Positions 44,535-53,599 of a DNA stretch of 64,000 nucleotides are shown piece by piece. Each line of letters begins with the position of its first letter. Within the stretch, counting starts at the first letter, position 1. The translations under genes were made by a program, and so were the position numbers. Source of the DNA: Bacteroidota bacterium (GTDB taxonomy: Bacteria; Bacteroidota; Bacteroidia; Chitinophagales; Chitinophagaceae); assembly GCA_018267625.1 (NCBI GenBank), contig JAFDYC010000069.1:1-64000 (forward strand). The letters are read 5' to 3'. The notes below the pieces were generated by a model. The model had not been told where the DNA came from, made no database searches, and was given only the letters and a program-made list of their open reading frames with translations.

Positions 44535-44978
44535 TTAGGATTGATTGGAAGTGTAGCCATTTTTTTTTGAAATTTCCATTAGGCGCTCCGGCATAGATGC
44601 TTGCTGAAAGCCATATCGGGCATATAATTCATGGGCGTCCAGAGTGGCCAGAAATAGCTTGCGCAAACCTTTGACAAAGTGTGCTGCCATCAGTGCATCG
44701 AGCATCGAAATACTGAGCCTGCGTCCTCTGTGTGCTTCCTCCACATACACATCAGCGAGATAGGCGAAGGTGGCAAAGTCCGTTACGAAACGGGCAAAGC
44801 CTACCTGTTCATCGAGGTGAAAAACGCCGACACAGTACGAATGTTTAATCATAAGCTCCACGGTAGCCAGTGGGATGCCCTGAGCCCAATAGGAATGTTT
44901 ACTCAGCCATTCATGCACTCTTTGGGGTTGCATGTGTTCGCTTCCTGTTCGCAGTGAATATCCTTTTGGTATCATCAT
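44535..44978 (-). CDS. GNAT family N-acetyltransferase
   Basis: 147 residues. The acetyl-CoA fold is visible: VGVFHLDEQVGFARFVTDFATFAYLADVYVEEAHRGRRLSISMLDAL, with the R-G-R loop in HRGRRLS (the usual Q/RxxGxG/A loop is modified), and LDAHELYARYGFQ at the end. The substrate is unknown. It lies directly behind ilvE (adjacent bases) and is followed by the coupled DUF1572 gene, so three or four minus-strand genes may form one operon. Confidence 0.85.
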   Translation of the reverse strand: MMIPKGYSLRTGSEHMQPQRVHEWLSKHSYWAQGIPLATVELMIKHSYCVGVFHLDEQVGFARFVTDFATFAYLADVYVEEAHRGRRLSISMLDALMAAHFVKGLRKLFLATLDAHELYARYGFQQASMPERLMEISKKNGYTSNQS

Positions 44979-46028
44979 TCAAAGCAAATGATTCCAACCG
45001 TAAGGATCAGGGGCCAGGCCTCTGCGGATTTCATTGAGGCGGTCGCGAAGCCGAAACATTACTGCATCAGAGCCTGTGTAGCAGGTGTAGTCATTGCCAT
45101 TAATGGACAAAGTGCTTATGGGAGCTACCACGGCTGCAGTACCTGCTCCAAAGGCTTCCAGTTTCTCCCCTTTGGCCAAAGCAGATTCCAATTCATGCCA
45201 GGCAATGGGGCTTGTTTCGGTGGGGATACCCATGTCTTTTGCCAAATGCAGCAGGCTGTCGCGGGTGACGCCATCCAAAATACTGCTGCTGAGTGGGGGA
45301 GTACGCAGGCGGCCATTCCAATAAAACATCAGGTTCATGGTGCCGGATTCCTCGATGAAATAATGAGACTTAGCATCCGTCCAGATCACCTGGTCAAAAC
45401 CTTCTTCAGCAGCTCGGCGGGTGGGCAGGAAGGCGCCACCATAATTACCGCCACATTTGGCATAGCCGGTTCCTCCTTCCGCTGCGCGGGAAAAATTAGT
45501 TTCCAATTTTACGCGCAAGGGTTTGTTGTAATAAGAATAGGCTGGAGTGGCGACCACCATAAACAGATATTCATCACTCACCTTGACACCGATACGGGGT
45601 TCGGTAGCGATCATAAATGGGCGCAGGTAAAGCGAGCCGTCTAAATCCTGAGGCACCCAATCAGAATCGAGGCGTACCAGGCTCATGATGGCTTCGTGGA
45701 ATAGCTGTTCAGAAACCTGAGGCATGCACATCCGTTCCAGTGATTTTGAGAAGCGGGCGGCATGCCGGTTCAGGCGAAACACCTGAATACGCCCATCCGA
45801 CTGGCGAAAGGCTTTTAGGCCTTCAAAAACGGTTTGCCCGTAATGCAGGCAAAGGGCCAGTGGGCTCAGCGTGAGATCTTCAAAGGGCACAATTCGGGCA
45901 CTATGCCAATGATCTTCACTGTACACAGCCTGAAACATATGCTCCGTAGGGATTTTTCCAAAAGGCAGACTGCGAGTCTCTAGCACCTGACGTTCGGTGC
46001 TGGGCGTGATGTGGATGCTTGTGTCCAT
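44979..46028 (-). CDS. ilvE: Branched-chain amino acid aminotransferase
   Basis: A 349-residue fold-type IV PLP enzyme that exchanges amino groups between Val, Leu or Ile and 2-oxoglutarate. ALCLHYGQTVFEGLKAFRQSDG near residue 55, YLRPFMIATEPRIGV, the PLP lysine in GGTGYAKCGGNYGGAF, and ESGTMNLMFYW are the signatures. The length (about 350) matches the mitochondrial-like branch (BCAT2 type) common in Bacteroidota. It may be first in an operon with the GNAT and DUF1572 genes. Confidence 0.95.
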   Translation of the reverse strand: MDTSIHITPSTERQVLETRSLPFGKIPTEHMFQAVYSEDHWHSARIVPFEDLTLSPLALCLHYGQTVFEGLKAFRQSDGRIQVFRLNRHAARFSKSLERMCMPQVSEQLFHEAIMSLVRLDSDWVPQDLDGSLYLRPFMIATEPRIGVKVSDEYLFMVVATPAYSYYNKPLRVKLETNFSRAAEGGTGYAKCGGNYGGAFLPTRRAAEEGFDQVIWTDAKSHYFIEESGTMNLMFYWNGRLRTPPLSSSILDGVTRDSLLHLAKDMGIPTETSPIAWHELESALAKGEKLEAFGAGTAAVVAPISTLSINGNDYTCYTGSDAVMFRLRDRLNEIRRGLAPDPYGWNHLL

Positions 46029-46056
46029 AGCTTGCTTTTTTAAGTGAGTAAAAAAA

Positions 46057-47001
46057 TTATTCCGTGTTCGGGATTGTTGCTGTCTGAGCTTCTGAAGGCA
46101 AAGGGAAATGCTTTCGCTGTTTATGATGACCGTAATTCACTAAAGCCACGCCACTGATGATGGCGATGAAGGAAAGCATGGTCCAGGGCCCCAGGTTTTC
46201 ACCCGCGAAATAGCCGATGATGACGGCGATCATGGGGTTGATGTATGCGTAGCTGGTCACAAAACTCACCGGCAAATGCGCCAATGCATAGCGATAGGCA
46301 GTAAATGCAATCACGGAACCGAAAATGCAGAGGTAGGCGAGTGCGAACCATGCGGAGGAGCTGCCCCAATGTGCTGCTTGATAATCTTCCAGCAGCGGGC
46401 TGCCCAACATCAGAAACATGCCTCCGAAGCCTAATTGCAATGCCGCGTCAAACATGGGGTTGGTTTGGTCATTCCATTTTTTGGTAAGGACGTTGCCTCC
46501 CGCCCAGGCAATCGTTGCCATCAGGGTGCCCAAGATGCCGAGCAGGTAATGTGGGTTTTGTAAGGCGGCCAAATCGTTTCGAAAAATGAGCGCCACTCCG
46601 GTAAGGCCTAACAGCAGGCCCCACAGTATGCGCCCGTTCAGGCGTTCCCGGTTGCCGAGGCCCAGATTGATAAACACAACGGCAATCGGCATCAGGCTGC
46701 ATATCAAAGCAGCTACCCCGCTGGGGATACTGCGTTCCGCATAGGAGACGACTCCATTCCCGATCGTAATCATCAGGAAGCCGATGAGCGCTTGACGGCT
46801 TAGGTTTTTTATAGAAAGATTCGCCTTCTTTTTGATGGCAATAGCGATAAAAGCAAGAATTATAAAAGCGATAAGTTGCCGGGTGGCTGCCATAAAAAAA
46901 GGTGGCAAGGCCTGAACGGCTACCCGAATGCCAAAATAAGTTGTGCCCCAAATGATGGCGATGTATGCATATGCGAGATAGGCTTTGACTTTGGTGTTCA
47001 C
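46057..47001 (-). CDS. EamA-family (DMT) exporter
   Basis: A 314-residue protein with ten predicted membrane segments in two homologous halves of five. YIAIIWGTTYFGIRVAVQALPP opens the first half and ILGTLMATIAWAGGNVLTKKWND the second; both are EamA signatures. Members export amino acids, nucleosides or other metabolites. It is transcribed away from a MocR-type PLP regulator (47130), a pairing known from other genomes, so its expression is probably controlled by that regulator. Confidence 0.9.
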   Translation of the reverse strand: MNTKVKAYLAYAYIAIIWGTTYFGIRVAVQALPPFFMAATRQLIAFIILAFIAIAIKKKANLSIKNLSRQALIGFLMITIGNGVVSYAERSIPSGVAALICSLMPIAVVFINLGLGNRERLNGRILWGLLLGLTGVALIFRNDLAALQNPHYLLGILGTLMATIAWAGGNVLTKKWNDQTNPMFDAALQLGFGGMFLMLGSPLLEDYQAAHWGSSSAWFALAYLCIFGSVIAFTAYRYALAHLPVSFVTSYAYINPMIAVIIGYFAGENLGPWTMLSFIAIISGVALVNYGHHKQRKHFPLPSEAQTATIPNTE

Positions 47002-47129
47002 ACATGCAAATGTGGACGAACGAAAGGGAACAGTACAGATACAGTTTTGTCATTTTTGGCCATAACAATTTTCACGGAGCTTTGTTCTATCCTGCTGCAT
47101 CCATTTTGCCACTTTAATAATTCTGAATA

Positions 47130-48575
47130 ATGACTGAGCCTTCAGAACTTCTTTACCTGCGTATCGCCCGTCAGTTGGAACGTCAGATTTCTGATGAAGT
47201 CTTGCATGTGGGTGAGCGGTTACCCAGCGTGCGAATGCTGAGCAGGCAGCAAGGCATTAGCGTGTCCACGGCACTTCAGGCCTATGCACACCTGGAATCA
47301 AAGGGGCTGATTATGGCCCGCCCACAAAGCGGATATTATGTGCGCTTCAGCCCGGGAATGGCACCCGAGCGGCCGGCCCTGAGCAAGCCTGCTACATCAC
47401 CCATCAACCGGAATGTAGATGCCTTGATTTTTGAAGTGTTCAGCAACCTGACAGACCCGCGGATTACCCGGTTTTCACTGAGTGTTCCTGCTCCGGAATT
47501 ACTACCGGTTGCCCGGCTTAAAAAAGCAATGATGCAGGCACTGAACGATACGCCCGGCAACGGCACTTGTTATGAAGAAGTCGTGGGCAATCTTGAATTG
47601 CGCAGGCAAATCGCCCGCTGGGCAATGCATTGGAATGGTAAGCTTAGCGAGGAGGACCTCATCACTACTTCGGGTGCCATGAACGCCATTGCCTACGGCC
47701 TGATGGCCCTCACAAAGCCAGGTGATTTAGTGGCTGTGGAAAGCCCTTGTTATTTCGGCACCCTTCGCTTGCTGCACAGCTTAGGATTGAAGGTGCTGGA
47801 GCTGCCAACACACCCCGATGAAGGCATTTCAATTCCTGATTTAAAAAAGGCATTAGACATACACCCGGTCAAGCTCTGCCTGTTTGTAACCAATTTCGGG
47901 AACCCGCTGGGGCATTGCATGAGCGATGAAGCAAAACGGGAATTGGTGCAACTGCTGGCAGAAAGAAACCTGCCCCTGATTGAAGATGACCTATATGGGG
48001 ATGTATGGTTTGGCAAGCGAAGGCCTATGAGCTGTAAAAGCTTTGATGAGGCAGGTCTGGTTCTTTGGTGTGGTTCTATTTCCAAAACATTGGCTCCTGG
48101 TTTCCGGGTAGGCTGGATAGCACCGGGTAAATTCTTTGATTCGGTGAAGCGGTTGAAAATGTACCACAGCATCACCAGTGCCTCACCGGAACAGGCAGCT
48201 ATTGGCAGTTTCTTAGCTACCGGAAATTATGACCGCCACTTACGGGGCCTACGAGAGGTGCTACAGGCCAATTGCCTGCAATACATCCGATGTATCCGGG
48301 AATATTTTCCGGAAGGCACAAGGGTTACGCATCCCCAGGGAGGCTTTATTCTTTGGGTGGAGTTAGATCAGCGATTGGATACGCACCTGTTGTATCAGGC
48401 AGCAATCCGGCAGCGTATTTCTATTGCTCCCGGCGCCATGTTTTCAATGCAGCCGCGCTATCAGAATTGTATGCGCCTCAGCTATGGAATGCCTTGGACA
48501 CCTGCCCTGGAAAAAGCACTTCAAAAACTGGGCACTTTAGCCAAGGCCATGCTTTTATCCCAAACTGTGGAATAG
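47130..48575 (+). CDS. MocR-type regulator (GntR helix-turn-helix plus aminotransferase domain)
   Basis: 481 residues: GntR winged helix (about 5-75, with LPSVRMLSRQQGISVSTALQAYAHLESKGLI), then a fold-type I aminotransferase domain (about 110-465) with EEVVGNLELRRQIARWA, TTSGAMNAIAYGLMA, LFVTNFGNPLGHCM, and the PLP lysine in WCGSISKTLAPGFRVGW. In this family PLP or a PLP adduct controls DNA binding (PdxR, GabR types). It is divergent from the EamA exporter with a 128-base shared region, so it probably regulates the exporter and itself. The effector is unknown. Confidence 0.93.
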   Translation: MTEPSELLYLRIARQLERQISDEVLHVGERLPSVRMLSRQQGISVSTALQAYAHLESKGLIMARPQSGYYVRFSPGMAPERPALSKPATSPINRNVDALIFEVFSNLTDPRITRFSLSVPAPELLPVARLKKAMMQALNDTPGNGTCYEEVVGNLELRRQIARWAMHWNGKLSEEDLITTSGAMNAIAYGLMALTKPGDLVAVESPCYFGTLRLLHSLGLKVLELPTHPDEGISIPDLKKALDIHPVKLCLFVTNFGNPLGHCMSDEAKRELVQLLAERNLPLIEDDLYGDVWFGKRRPMSCKSFDEAGLVLWCGSISKTLAPGFRVGWIAPGKFFDSVKRLKMYHSITSASPEQAAIGSFLATGNYDRHLRGLREVLQANCLQYIRCIREYFPEGTRVTHPQGGFILWVELDQRLDTHLLYQAAIRQRISIAPGAMFSMQPRYQNCMRLSYGMPWTPALEKALQKLGTLAKAMLLSQTVE

Positions 48576-48638
48576 TCCGTTTCCTTTTTTTGCAGAATAA
48601 AAAATATGAGATCGGTGCTGGCCTTATTCCTGAAGGCA

Positions 48639-48794
48639 TTAGCCGGCAGTGTCTTTTCGGAAAATACCGATCAGCAATGCAGCAAGAGCTATCACCAGCA
48701 AGATGTGTATGGGTGCGCCGGCGTCACCGATAAAATATCCATATGCCCAACCGGCAAATAGGATTCCGGCAATTACATACAAGATGCCTCTCAT
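48639..48794 (-). CDS. 51-residue membrane protein (lmo0937/DUF5670-like)
   Basis: A very short gene reading M-R-G-I-L-Y-V-I-A-G-I-L-F-A-G-W on the minus strand, then YGYFIGDAGAPIHILLVIALAALLIGIFRKDTAG. It has two membrane segments (about 3-20 and 29-44) with a short loop containing GDAGAPIHILLV, which matches the small DUF5670 family (about 50 residues, function unknown, often stress-induced). The ATG at 48794 and TAA at 48639 frame 51 codons with strongly hydrophobic content. It lies between mocR and the kinase gene and was not part of any longer frame. Confidence 0.75.
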   Translation of the reverse strand: MRGILYVIAGILFAGWAYGYFIGDAGAPIHILLVIALAALLIGIFRKDTAG

Positions 48795-48914
48795 ATTGAT
48801 TAGGATTCTTTCTGCTTAAAAAAGAAGTTGATGACTTGGTTCAAATAATCATACCAAATACCCGGCTGTTTTCGAAATAAAATTTCGGATTTTGTATTGG
48901 TGGGCGCTTACTGA

Positions 48915-50405
48915 TTAGTTTGATTTTTCTTCGTAGGGTGTGGATATTTCCTCATAATAGTCGGCGAGCGGGAAGGTAATGTTGAATTGGGTGCCAGCTC
49001 CTGGGCTGGAGCTGACTTCTATGCGGGCTTTATGTGCCTGGAGGATATTGTGCGTGAAGGCCAGGCCGAGGCCGAGGCCATTTCTTTTTTGGGTGAAGTA
49101 GGGTTCAAAAAGACGAGACAGGTTTTCTTTTGAGATGCCATGGCCGTTGTCTGCAATCTGCAACAATGCGGTTTGGCTTTGAGCCTGTAAGGATATTTTC
49201 AGCTTTCCGGTTTCTTCTTTCATCGCTTCAATAGCATTGATGACAATATTGAGCAGGGCGAGCATGAGTTTTTCTGTATCCGCATAGACGAGGCAATCAG
49301 CAACAGGGAAATGCTGTTCCAGGTGAATTTTCTTGAGTGTAATCCGGTCCAGTGATGCGGCTACTACCTGCTCAATAATGCTTTGCAGTGCTTGCGTTTC
49401 CAGGTTTAAGTCTGAAGGCTTGGAGGTATGCAACAGCTCATCAATCAAGGCAGCAATCCGAAGGGCATTGCGCTGAATGATGTCGAGAAATAAAGTTCCG
49501 GATTCGGGTAGTTCACCTTCATGCTGGAGTTGTTCGGCGGAGAGGGTGATATTGTTGAGTGGGTTGCGCACTTCATGGGCTAGTGTGCGAACGAGTCTCC
49601 CGGTAGCCGCTAATTTCTCAGCCTGAGAGCTCAGGCGTTCTTCTTTTCGTAGTGTGGTAATATCGTGAATGATGCCTTGAACATAGTCGTTGCCGCCGGA
49701 ATCTGTTTCATGGGCCGCCGTCAGGATACATATTTTTTGCTCCTTGTTTTTCGTAGATAAGCTCAGTTCCCAATCGTTGATAATCTGATTTTCATTCAGG
49801 GCAGCCAATAGCTTTTCTTTTTGTTCCTGCTGGTGCAAAAGGGCGCACAGGTTTTGATGCAACAATTCTGAGGGCTGGAATCCGAGTACCTCGAAGGAAG
49901 CCTGGTTCAGGTCCAGGAAATTCAGGTGTTTATCGGTGATAAAAACAAGGTCTTTACTTTTTTCGAAGATGCTCTTGTACTTGCGCTCACTGGCTTTCAG
50001 AGCTTGCAGGCTTTGAATTCTTCCGAGCGTATAACGAATGCAACGTTCCATGTTTTCCGCCGTCAGATTGGGCTTCGAGAGGTAATCTGCTGCGCCGAGC
50101 TGCATGGCTTCCATGTCCACTTTACGGTTGCCTTTCCCGGTCAGTAAAATGATGGGAGCCTCACAGCCAAGCCGGACGGCTTCTTTCAGCAGGTCCATAC
50201 CGGTATGTGCCCCCAGGCGATAGTCCGTGAAGTAGAGGTCGTATTTACCGGCGCAAATGAACGTAAGGGCTTGTTGAAAATCGGAGCACCAGTCAATCTG
50301 AAAGGTGCTGTCCGGAATCTGGCGGATGAAATCACTGGTGATGATGAAGTCGTCTTCATCATCGTCAATAATCAGAATTCGGGGTGAAATAATCGGAAGC
50401 TGCAT
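48915..50405 (-). CDS. Response regulator-PAS-histidine kinase hybrid
   Basis: 496 residues, cytoplasmic (no membrane segment). Receiver domain about 9-130 with phospho-acceptor Asp61 in YFTDYRLG and Lys in LSKPN; PAS about 140-255; HisKA with His277 in LAHEVRNPLNN; ATPase domain with LALLNIVINAIEAM (N box), DNGHGISKENLSRLFEPYF and GLGLGLAFTHNI (G boxes). An input receiver in front of the kinase means that it takes phosphate from another kinase or is self-regulated. It is encoded 15 bases downstream of a sigma-54 activator and is its likely partner. Confidence 0.94.
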   Translation of the reverse strand: MQLPIISPRILIIDDDEDDFIITSDFIRQIPDSTFQIDWCSDFQQALTFICAGKYDLYFTDYRLGAHTGMDLLKEAVRLGCEAPIILLTGKGNRKVDMEAMQLGAADYLSKPNLTAENMERCIRYTLGRIQSLQALKASERKYKSIFEKSKDLVFITDKHLNFLDLNQASFEVLGFQPSELLHQNLCALLHQQEQKEKLLAALNENQIINDWELSLSTKNKEQKICILTAAHETDSGGNDYVQGIIHDITTLRKEERLSSQAEKLAATGRLVRTLAHEVRNPLNNITLSAEQLQHEGELPESGTLFLDIIQRNALRIAALIDELLHTSKPSDLNLETQALQSIIEQVVAASLDRITLKKIHLEQHFPVADCLVYADTEKLMLALLNIVINAIEAMKEETGKLKISLQAQSQTALLQIADNGHGISKENLSRLFEPYFTQKRNGLGLGLAFTHNILQAHKARIEVSSSPGAGTQFNITFPLADYYEEISTPYEEKSN

Positions 50406-50420
50406 GGTGCGTTTGGCTGC

Positions 50421-51896
50421 TTACAATTCCTGTTTGAATTCCTGAAACTGCCTCATTTTGTTGTAGAGAGTTTTCCGGTCTATGTTGAGCAATTTGGCTG
50501 CCTGTGTCTTATTGAACTTTGCTTTTTTAAGGGCAGCCAGGATTACTTCATATTCTGCATCCAGGTTGGCACTTTTCAGCTTCCCTTCGAATGAGGGTGC
50601 TGTATCCTTGTTCGCATCAGGAACTAGGGGCACTTGTACCGTTTCCAAGCTGGGCCTCTCGAACTGTAGGCGGCCAAAGTGGGCAATTTCAAAAGGAAGT
50701 GCTTTGGCTTCAATCAACGTGCCGTCAGTCAGCAGTGTAGCGCGTTTGATAACATTTTTCAATTCGCGCAGGTTGCCATACCAGGGGTAGGAGAGGAAGA
50801 TTTGCTCCACTTCTTTATCAAAGCCTTTCACATCCTTGCCCAATTCTGAATCGGTGCTTTTCAGGAAATGACGAGCAAAAAGCAGGATGTCATCTCCACG
50901 TTCCCGCAAGGGGGGCACCTCCATGCTGAACTCATTGAACCGATGATATAGGTCTTCCCGGAACTTTCCTTTTTGAGCAGCATTCCAAAGTCGTTCATTG
51001 GATGCAACGATGATGCGGACGTCTAATTCGATGTCTTTATTTCCGCCTACTCTCCGGATTTTTCGCTCTTGAACTACGCGGAGTAGGGACACCTGAATTT
51101 CATAAGACAAGTTTGCGATTTCATCTAAGAAGATGGTGCCTCCATTTGCCAGCTCCATACTTCCTATCTTCTGATTCAATGCTCCGGTGAAGGCTCCTTT
51201 TTCATGCCCGAAGAGTTCGCTTCCCGCCAGCTCTTTTGAGAGTGCCCCACAGTCAATTGCTACAAAAGGTTTGTCGGCCCGTTTGCTGCATTTGTGAATT
51301 TGCTGTGCAATGACTTCTTTGCCACTGCCGCTTTCTCCATAGATGATGACGCTGTAGTTCGTAGGAGCAACGAGCTGAATCTGACGAATGATATTAGCGA
51401 ATGCCGGGCTCTCTCCCAGGATGTATTGCTCGTGATCCCAGGTTGCGGGTGATGGACTTTTTGTGCTTTTGCCGTTGAGTTTTGAGCCTCCTTTCAAGGC
51501 GGGGCTGGATATGGGAGCAGGCTTAGTACCGGCAGGTTCATTGAGTGCTTTCCGAATCGTAATTAATATTTCATCGGGCAGTAAGGGTTTCGTCACATAA
51601 TCCAATGCCCCCATTTTCATCACTGCCACGGCCTCTTTTACATCGCTGTATCCGGTTACGATAATGACCGGCACCTTAGGAAAGGCTTCTTTGATTTTTG
51701 GAAGCAGCTCGGAGCCGGTCATGTCATCCAGCCGAAAATCGCAGAGCACGAGTAAGGGTTCAGATTTTTTAAACCACTGCAACGCTTCAATTCCTGAATG
51801 GGCGGTAGCTACTTCATAACCCTGGCGTGTTAAAAACCTGCTCAGCAAAAGGCACATGTCCTTGTCGTCGTCAATGACTAAAATCTTGTTTGCCAT
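50421..51896 (-). CDS. Sigma-54-dependent response regulator (NtrC family)
   Basis: 491 residues. Receiver about 4-120 (VIDDDKDM acidic pocket, Asp53 in LVLCDFRLDD, Lys in YVTKPL); AAA+ domain with Walker A GESGSGKE (187-194), the sigma-54 contact loop GAFTGA (234-239), and Walker B GTIFLDEI; C-terminal Fis-type helix-turn-helix with FNKTQAAKLLNIDRKTLYNKM. The intact GAFTGA loop shows it activates RpoN-dependent promoters after phosphorylation. It is in a minus-strand run rpoN, this gene, hybrid kinase. Its target promoters were not found in the window. Confidence 0.96.
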   Translation of the reverse strand: MANKILVIDDDKDMCLLLSRFLTRQGYEVATAHSGIEALQWFKKSEPLLVLCDFRLDDMTGSELLPKIKEAFPKVPVIIVTGYSDVKEAVAVMKMGALDYVTKPLLPDEILITIRKALNEPAGTKPAPISSPALKGGSKLNGKSTKSPSPATWDHEQYILGESPAFANIIRQIQLVAPTNYSVIIYGESGSGKEVIAQQIHKCSKRADKPFVAIDCGALSKELAGSELFGHEKGAFTGALNQKIGSMELANGGTIFLDEIANLSYEIQVSLLRVVQERKIRRVGGNKDIELDVRIIVASNERLWNAAQKGKFREDLYHRFNEFSMEVPPLRERGDDILLFARHFLKSTDSELGKDVKGFDKEVEQIFLSYPWYGNLRELKNVIKRATLLTDGTLIEAKALPFEIAHFGRLQFERPSLETVQVPLVPDANKDTAPSFEGKLKSANLDAEYEVILAALKKAKFNKTQAAKLLNIDRKTLYNKMRQFQEFKQEL

Positions 51897-51966
51897 TCTA
51901 AGTGTCTATTCCGGGTCTTTTTTTTGTTGCCGGTAGATATAAAATTACGGGCTGTGCTGCGGAAGC

Positions 51967-53388
51967 CTATGCCCGCACGGCTCTGATTTGTGCAATCGGG
52001 ATGTGGAGTAAGTCCCGGTATTTGGCAACCGTGCGCCGGGCAATATTGAACCCCTGTTTGGAAAGAATTGTTACAATTTGCTGGTCGGTATAGGGCTTGT
52101 GTTTGTCTTCGTGTTCGATAGCCTCTTCAATGACGGATTGAATCACTTTGTTTGAAATCACCTCACCCTTTTGGTCGGCAATCCCTTCGCTGAAGAGGTC
52201 TTTGAGGTACACAATGCCGAAATGGGTCTCGGCGTATTTGTTAGAGGTAATTCGGGACACGGTAGAAATGTCGTACCCTGATTTCTCGGCTACGATGCGC
52301 AGCACCATGGGTTTTAATTGCTGGATATCCCCTTCCATGAAATAGTCTTCCTGTAGTGAAACAATGCACTGCATAATGCGCATCATAGTGTCTTCTCTTT
52401 GTTTGACGGCACTCACAAACCACTGTGCGCTCTGCAGCTTGCTGCGGGCATATTGAAGGGCGCTCCGGTTATTTGTCCCGGTTTGAGCGACTAACTGGTC
52501 GAAGAGTGATTGATTGACGTACACTGAGTGAGCACGTACTTGCAGCAACTGCACCTGAATCCTATCGCCCGAACGGGAAATAATGAAGTCGGGGATGATG
52601 GTGTTTTTGGGTGCGATGGAAGCCCCACTTTCTTTGATTGGATAGAAGCTCAGATTGCCCACAAAACTGATGACCCGGCGTAGGGTAGCATTATCCATAT
52701 TGAGGCTATGCTGGATTTTTTCAAATTGCCGGTGCATCAGGTCGGGATAATGGTCGCGTATGAGGCGCAGGGCCAAGCCGGATTCCGGAGCTGAAAAATG
52801 GCCGTGTTCCAATTGAAGTTGCAGGCATTGCTGCACACTGGTAGCGCCAATACCGATGGGCTCCAATCGCTGGATGTTAGCCAGTCCCCGTTCTATTTCC
52901 GGCAGCTCTACCATTCGTTGCAGATGAAATGAAATATCATCGGCAAGCTCGTCCATGTCCCGGTCCATCAATCCATGATCATTGAGTGCTTCTATGAGGT
53001 ATTCTGCCACTTCCAAATCATTAGCTGCCACCTCAGTTGTGTGCAGTTGCTGCAGCAGGTCATCTTTAAAGTAGCTGGTGCCGGCTAAGGCCATTTTCGG
53101 GGCCACCTCTGAATCAAAATAGTTCTGGTATTCCTGCCTGTAATCCGGGTTGTCGCTGTAGCCATATTCTTCCCAGTCCTGGAAGTCCTGAATAGCATCT
53201 TTGTCGGGCTTGTTTTCACCCTCCTGAACGTTTTCTTCCGTACTCATTTCCATAAACGGATTTTCCTCCAATTCATGAACCATTCGTTGCTCTAGCTCCA
53301 ATGAGTTGAGGAAATACAGGTTGAGTAGCTGGATTTGCTGCGGCAGGATTTTTAGGCGTTGGCGCTGAGTTTGCTGTTGGGTAATCAT
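51967..53388 (-). CDS. rpoN: RNA polymerase sigma-54 factor
   Basis: 473 residues. Region I is Gln-rich (QQQTQRQRLKILPQQIQLLN), with LELEQRMVHELEENPFMEM behind it; region II is acidic (about 65-90); region III holds the core-binding repeats; and the C-terminus has the helix-turn-helix and the RpoN box RRTVAKYRDLLHIP, which reads the -24 element. All regions needed for function are present. It lies 70 bases upstream of the sigma-54 activator on the same strand, a direct physical link of sigma and activator. Divergent from a histidine kinase gene. Confidence 0.97.
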   Translation of the reverse strand: MITQQQTQRQRLKILPQQIQLLNLYFLNSLELEQRMVHELEENPFMEMSTEENVQEGENKPDKDAIQDFQDWEEYGYSDNPDYRQEYQNYFDSEVAPKMALAGTSYFKDDLLQQLHTTEVAANDLEVAEYLIEALNDHGLMDRDMDELADDISFHLQRMVELPEIERGLANIQRLEPIGIGATSVQQCLQLQLEHGHFSAPESGLALRLIRDHYPDLMHRQFEKIQHSLNMDNATLRRVISFVGNLSFYPIKESGASIAPKNTIIPDFIISRSGDRIQVQLLQVRAHSVYVNQSLFDQLVAQTGTNNRSALQYARSKLQSAQWFVSAVKQREDTMMRIMQCIVSLQEDYFMEGDIQQLKPMVLRIVAEKSGYDISTVSRITSNKYAETHFGIVYLKDLFSEGIADQKGEVISNKVIQSVIEEAIEHEDKHKPYTDQQIVTILSKQGFNIARRTVAKYRDLLHIPIAQIRAVRA

Positions 53389-53585
53389 ACGAGAAGTCTT
53401 TTAGAGAGTACAGCCCATAGTTGCAAGCACGAAGCCAAACTACCCTGAGGATACATTTTTTTGCGAACAAGGCTTAAAGCGTTGAATGTTGTATCAAAAG
53501 GGGAATCATTCTTTAAGACTGCTTGTAAAAATGCCGAACGAATTTCCCGGAAGCTGTGGCATAATTTCCACGGAATGAGGTATTT

Positions 53586-53593
53586 TACTTTTG
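53586..53593 (+). promoter_or_regulatory. -7 element (TACTTTTG) of the membrane histidine kinase gene
   Basis: An exact TAnnTTTG motif ending 6 bases before ATG 53600. It covers an upstream TTG (53591), which is therefore unlikely to be the start. Confidence 0.65.
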
Positions 53594-53599
53594 TACCTC

